From the NCBI GenBank assembly GCA_029532415.1, contig JAQOTA010000069.1:2108001-2172000 (forward strand): a DNA stretch of 64,000 nucleotides, in the 5' to 3' direction. Positions 59,540 to 64,000 of this stretch are shown piece after piece. The position numbers and the translations under genes are program-made. Numbering within the stretch: the first letter of the stretch is position 1; the number at the start of each line of letters is the position of its first letter. This stretch comes from Marasmius tenuissimus (Eukaryota > Basidiomycota > Agaricomycetes > Agaricales > Marasmiaceae). The notes beneath the pieces were generated by a model. It had not been told where the DNA came from. It did not search any database and saw nothing but the letters and a program-made list of their open reading frames with translations.

Positions 59540-59700
59540 TGGGACGGCAGGGTGCGATCAAGGGTCAACAGGACAAACAAGTCACAACAACGCCATGAGC
59601 ACCCCATCGATCGCGTGACCGTACCGTGCCTTAATCGCTTCCCGTCATTGTCAGCGTCAAAACCAACAGCTGGAATGCTACTGGCTCTACTCTTCGGATA
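59540..59700 (-). repeat. Third copy of the 28.74/40.7 kb flanking sequence, inverted
   Basis: Minus strand reads CAGCTGTTGGTTTTGACGCT, then CGGTCACGCGATCGATGGGG, then TCATGGCGTTGTTG. The same order is found at 40.68-40.79 kb and, in part, at 28.74-28.78 kb. Here it lies about 130 nt upstream of the CHS7 start. Confidence 0.6.
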
Positions 59701-59719
59701 ACGCTCACAGTTGGCTCTC

Positions 59720-60350
59720 ATTACCGTGCTATCCTGACAAAAAATCCTCATATCGCGCCGACGACTATTACAAATGCACGGAAAAATAATTGAACCGCAT
59801 GAAGTCTGGAGATCACACATATGACACCTGTGAATTGGATCAGGAACTTGACTTCACGCTCTATCGACATTAGGCCGTGGCCTGGCTAGCACGAGGTTTC
59901 AATCTGCGATACGGTGGGTACTTTGCGTGTCAACCTCAACGTGATTATATCTCATCTCATTTGTTCGTGAATTTAGCACCTATATGAGGGAGACAGGACA
60001 CGAGGCGGCGGTAATGGATGGCCTCGAAGGTTGATACGTTTTATGGGCATCGGTAGCTATGACCGTCCTGACAACCTCGACTATCACAGCTACTCTCTGC
60101 GTGTATCGAGAAGTGCTTTGATACGACTATGGGCACTAAGAAACACTCATGAGGACTCGAATCACCCAATTTCATCAGTTGTAATCTATCCTCGGAATAT
60201 CTTCGCGCGGAGAGCAGAACAGAGACATACTCGAGCTTCACAGGTATGTTCTACCCACCTTTGGATACATCTATTGTATATCTTACTATCCTAGAACCTT
60301 GTCGACCGAACACAAACGCGAATAAACAAGGCCGTCGTGGTGGATCTTCA
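59720..60350. other. Intergenic, nothing recognised
   Basis: No supported gene. Confidence 0.35.
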
Positions 60351-60359
60351 ATACCATTT

Positions 60360-60650
60360 TTCCAAATCGTATTCAGCCTCATTTATCTCATGGTCCCGCG
60401 GCCTACTCCCATAAACGCCGGCCGTTTCTCAGTCCAACAACACAATCGACATTCACGACTGACCCGACCCCACACAAGTGTGTTCCTCGACAAGGAGGTG
60501 GCATCTAACGGAAGAGGAAGGGGGGAGCAAGTTACGATGGATTCTAAGGCCTTCGGTGCGGTTAACTTTTGGAGTGATCTTCAGGAACAGGTATGTTCAA
60601 TCTACCTCCAAGTCCATCTGTTTGATGCGGTTGGCTAGACATGACTAAGG
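60360..60650 (+). repeat. Direct repeat, copy 1 of 2
   Basis: Shares CCCATAAACG.CGGCCGTTTC, then CAGTCCA.CAACAC, then GTGTGTT.CT.GACA, then ACGATGGATTCT and GAACAGGTA with 61.68-62.27 kb. An open frame here reads TMDSKAFGAVNFWSDLQEQ before a GTATGT donor, so it may hold the first exon of an unrecognised gene. Confidence 0.45.
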
Positions 60651-60669
60651 GTAAAGACGGAATCTCGCC

Positions 60670-61660
60670 GTCAAAACATGAACACAAAGACTTCTGCGGC
60701 TGCTAGCTGTTGGTCATTTGGGTGCATCGAATTGCACGGGAAGGTGATGACGCTTTCGCGATCCAGACACAATCCGCCAATATTCACAACCGCCACACGG
60801 AACGAAGCAAGGGAAAACGGAGACGTTGAATGTAGAGAAGGCATAAAAACGGAAACCACCGTCATCCAGCACGAGGGAAAAGTCCGTTCGAAGAGATTTG
60901 CACCACCGGGCCCCCAACATGCTCTGATTACTTCCAGCTGCCGTCTCTCACACGTTCCGTCTTAGGCTTCCGTAGGCCGACTTCTACCACTGCCATGTTA
61001 ACCTCTCCATCGGTATTGCATCCCCCACACCATTCTCGCCCATCTCTCCATTAGTATTGGCCACTACACCCCCTTCCTTTGCTTGTGGTGAGTACGTGGA
61101 TACGTGTTGGACCTTTGAGTCGCAAAATGTCTCCAAGTTTCATTTCAAACTTTTAATCGATAATTTGCTTTTGCTCTGCTGTATTTGTCGGTCGCGTGTA
61201 CCTGATCGTTTTGTGTTAGCCTCTCGATTTTTGATCGTCTTGGGCTACGTTCTTGATTGTTTTTCTTACTTTCCTTCATTGTGCTTGCCCTCTTTCTCTC
61301 CTTCAGACTCGGAGAATGGTTGCTCGTTGTCTGTTCGAGGCCTCGAGTTTTAGCCTTCCGGCTCTCGTGTTTGACCTTCGTCCGTCAGACAAATCATTCA
61401 AGGTTATGCCCCGTTCAATACCGCAAGGATTTCATCTTCCGTTCTTTTCCCTCTCATTCAGGGTCATACCACCCATTTTATGTTTTGGTATTTCTCTCTA
61501 CCGGTGAGGGTTTCTCTTAACATTTGCGGAATGGGCTTGCATTGTATTCCTCGACATCCAGAATAGTGTATCCGAGTTTGTTCCACCCAACTTCAAAGCC
61601 ATCTATGATCTATCTGACTGCCCTCGTCGACTGATCAGAATTATTTTTCAACTCGAATCC
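60670..61660. other. Spacer between the two direct repeats
   Basis: Contains a hydrophobic plus-strand frame at 61057-61353 with no recognisable family. Nothing supported. Confidence 0.3.
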
Positions 61661-61664
61661 AGCC

Positions 61665-62275
61665 CCATACCTCTCGTAGTCCCGCAGCTTCCTGGTCCCA
61701 TAAACGTCGGCCGTTTCAGTCCAGCAACACACATTGACAATCATAACCGACCTGACGACACGCGTGTGTTACTTGACAGACGGATGGTATATGACGAAGG
61801 AGGGCGCGAAGAGAGGGAGGGAGGGAAATTATGACGGATTCTGAGACTTGAACGTGCGGTTAGCTTCGATGGCCTCACATTTGAACTTGAAAAGCCGAAA
61901 AGTGTCGCGGAACCCCCTCCATCTTTCGTATTGTGAGCGAGTCCTGAAGGTATCCCTTACAGTTTACTATCTCTCCTACCGCACGAAAAACGGATCCTCC
62001 GCCCAACTCCAGCTTCTGCCAGTAATCTCCTACAAAGCATGCTCGGGATTCCTCTCTCAGTACGTCCAGAGGCCCGAATCCGCAACACGAGTACACACCT
62101 ACAGCAGGTTCGAGAGCACATAGTGAAGAACATCGTCATTTGGTAAACGAATCGGTTTCCAACTCTATTCTTGCAAAGACGATAGGGATGTTGTTTTCCA
62201 ATAGTGATTTAAAGGAACAGGTACATATAATCCACCTCCAAACCGACCCATTGTATATCTTCCTGATGTCTCAGA
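61665..62275 (+). repeat. Direct repeat, copy 2 of 2, expanded
   Basis: Second copy of the 60.36-60.65 kb unit. It is interrupted: the first half (GGTCCCATAAACGTCGGCCG to TATGACGGATTCTGAG) ends near 61850 and the last part (TAGTGATTTAAAGGAACAGG then TACATATAATCCACCTCCAA) appears at about 62200, with roughly 330 nt of extra sequence between them. Confidence 0.45.
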
Positions 62276-62279
62276 CAGA

Positions 62280-63050
62280 CAGCATGGGAGAGCCCCGTTC
62301 TTCCACATAAGAGAAGTCAGAACAAGATCGACTCTGTATGTTATGTCACCATCAAACATGAACGCGCAGTCAGCCCCTCGCGGTCACAATATTCTCCGTC
62401 TTTCTAGGTCGCACATCCATTTTGAAGTTAGCAAGAGTGCGGTGAAGTGCACACAAATCCGATGATTGCGGGTTCACAATTCTCACTCTCCCCATAAACC
62501 GATACCCAAGGAAAAAGACATGAAACCGCGTTCCCAGAAGAACCCCGATCTCCGCCTTCTCGGGCCATCGTGTTTAGGTTTCTCGCTGACGATTGATTAG
62601 TTTGATGCCGATTTACAACCTCCCGCGCCGACTCTGCATGAAAGGAATGTGACGCGAAGACGAACTCGATGACGACAAGAAGCTATCTCGATGCTTGCTG
62701 TTCGGTGGCGTTGTGACGTGTGCTGTAGTGCTACTTTCGATTTCTGTGTCTACTCTCCTTGTTATTCCCTTGCTTCCTGCTTCAGTACGCTTATTTGATA
62801 TGGTACTTGGAGCTCGTTAAACATCTGTTACATTTCCACTCTAGATTCCTCCTCCTAGACCTTTTCTCTCTTTTCGTACCTGTGGTACCTTTCCGGACTA
62901 CCGGTGTTCGGCGCATGTTTTATTGTGATTGCGGGATGGCTGCTCCTTGCCATCAAAACCTAACGTGCTGGATAACTTATCCCGTATACCAGTTGACGGT
63001 GGAGAGTGCATTGATGGTTGCCCTCTGTTCGAGCCCATCCCACTTCAGAG
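62280..63050. other. Intergenic upstream of copy N
   Basis: No supported gene. A hydrophobic frame around 62759-62900 has no recognisable family. Confidence 0.35.
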
Positions 63051-63058
63051 TATATAAG
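63051..63058 (+). promoter_or_regulatory. TATA box of copy N
   Basis: GAGTATATAAGAG, 41 nt before the ATG; same core as copy M. Confidence 0.55.
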
Positions 63059-63091
63059 AGTCGTGTTCGAGGATTACGAGCAGGACCATCT

Positions 63092-64000
63092 ATGGAATCA
63101 GGAGCCTTAGACTCAACGCTTCAACAACAGCGTCACCTTTGTTGTATCATTGCGGGCTCACTGGCGGCAAGTTCTCCTTTCTTTCACCACCTAGCCCGAC
63201 TACTAGTAACATAACACTGCTGCAGGTCTATCTTTGGGACGTCCTCCTTCATGCACGAGTTGATTTTCAGCTGATGCGCAAGTCTGGATTTCAACTCCCG
63301 CAGGCAGTATATGTAACAATGAGGTGAGCCTCAGCCAAAAGACCGATTATTGTGTCACATACCAACCATAATCAGACTTGTTATTTTGGCACTGTTGGCT
63401 CTTGAAACTGCGATGACAGGTAAGTGAGTTTATTCCTGTGTTGTGCATCGTAATGATGTTTCCTTCTAGCTGTGCCACTTGGACCCTCGCGTTGTCGCAT
63501 CCTCAATCGCGCGTCAGTATTCATGTGGACCTTTGACTATACCTTGATGGGCGGACTTCATCTGTTACGAACTCGTGCCATTTCCCTTGACCATACTTGG
63601 ATGGTTCGGTGTCTCTTTATTCTATGGTTGATATCTTCTGGAGTCACTATGGGGCTAGGTCCCCACGTTGTAGCACGAGGCACAGTGGGCAAGACGGACC
63701 TGTGCATGCACACCAGCATTAACCTCGCCCTGGCACCAATCATACTGTCCCTCCATGTGTTTCTAAGCACATTTGCTGTCTTTGCAGCGTGTAGCGGCCT
63801 CATCCTCACCCCCGATGTCTACACCACCGCGCAATCACGGTTCCTTGAGAAGCTCAGGATCGCAATTGTAGCCAAAGACATTCCCTCTTTTTCAAAATCG
63901 CTCTTACGACACGAACAAGGGTTCTACTTGTGAGTTGACCGTTGATCTCCCAATGTTATGCTCCAATCCTTTACCCCATTTTAGGATCGCAGTGTCTCAT
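63092..64000 (+). CDS. Array family multi-pass membrane protein, copy N (runs off the window)
   Basis: Exons 63092-63166, 63226-63323, 63377 to about 63420, about 63470-63929 and 63985 onward; the window ends inside exon 5. Intron 1 uses a GC donor (GCG then GCAAGT). Start MESGALDSTLQQQRHLCC; then LWDVLLHARVDFQ, LMRKSGFQLPQA, HLLRTRAISLDHTW, FSKSLLRHEQGFYL. In exon 4 the segment LGPHVVARGTVGKTDLCMHT replaces the usual SPF..QGG, and ALAPIILSLHVFLSTFAVFA is close to the H and M type. No frame damage in the visible part. Confidence 0.78.

Overview
The window looks like genomic DNA of a filamentous basidiomycete (Agaricomycetes). Genes are split by many 49-65 nt GT-AG introns. One gene is a clear CHS7-type chitin synthase export chaperone. 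Several others carry domains I know mainly from Agaricomycete genomes (DUF6534, DUF6699, and a 7-TM family ending in 'GIAPTLII..R.GLG'). I cannot name the genus.

The dominant feature is a dispersed tandem array of one multi-pass membrane protein family, called copies A-N here. Members share a six-exon plan with fixed intron phases: exon 1 about 81 nt, exon 2 98 nt, exon 3 44 nt, exon 4 about 457 nt, exon 5 about 300 nt and a short exon 6. Most carry a TATA box 41-61 nt before the ATG. Motifs in order are QRRHLCC, WD.LLHARVD, LMRKSGFHLPQA, HLLRTRAIS, TWVVRCLF, FSKALLRHGQRYYL and CRSCSVFRNVGISKHLRE. I count about seven hydrophobic segments. Nine copies look intact: A (2.9-4.2 kb), B (4.8-6.1), C (8.5-9.7), D (17.3-18.6), E (19.4-20.7), G (23.2-24.5), H (25.5-26.7), I (33.0-34.3) and M (54.3-55.6). 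N (63.1 kb) runs off the end. J (36.2-37.5) has a broken splice donor and L (50.4-51.7) a 1-nt frameshift. Relics lie at 21.6-22.5 (F), 25.0-25.3, 34.96-35.17, 35.24-35.70, 44.15-44.66 and 49.57-49.84 kb.

Other genes from left to right: a CxxC..HxxH protein (0.2-1.2 kb) with a relic at 8.05-8.3 kb; a single-pass PPPY protein (2.0-2.5 kb); a member of a second 7-TM family (10.2-11.9 kb); a DUF6699 protein with a long His/Pro-rich N-terminus (13.2-15.2 kb); two DUF6534 membrane genes (29.9-32.1 and 41.7-43.7 kb) inside a roughly 4-kb segmental duplication; a secreted, probably surface-anchored glycoprotein (47.8-48.6 kb); and CHS7 (57.5-59.4 kb) with a small CHS7 relic at 52.7 kb.

Mobile and repeat content: two MITEs with long terminal inverted repeats, one of them with a paralogous empty site in the duplicated block; an insertion of about 310 bp in a relic; a TTTAAAA-type short tandem repeat; and two unequal repeats at 60.4 and 61.7 kb. 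The biology suggested is birth-and-death evolution of orphan 7-TM-like proteins: gene blocks duplicate, splice sites and frames decay, and MITEs land in the debris. No function for the array family can be read from the sequence; a sensing role is only a hypothesis.
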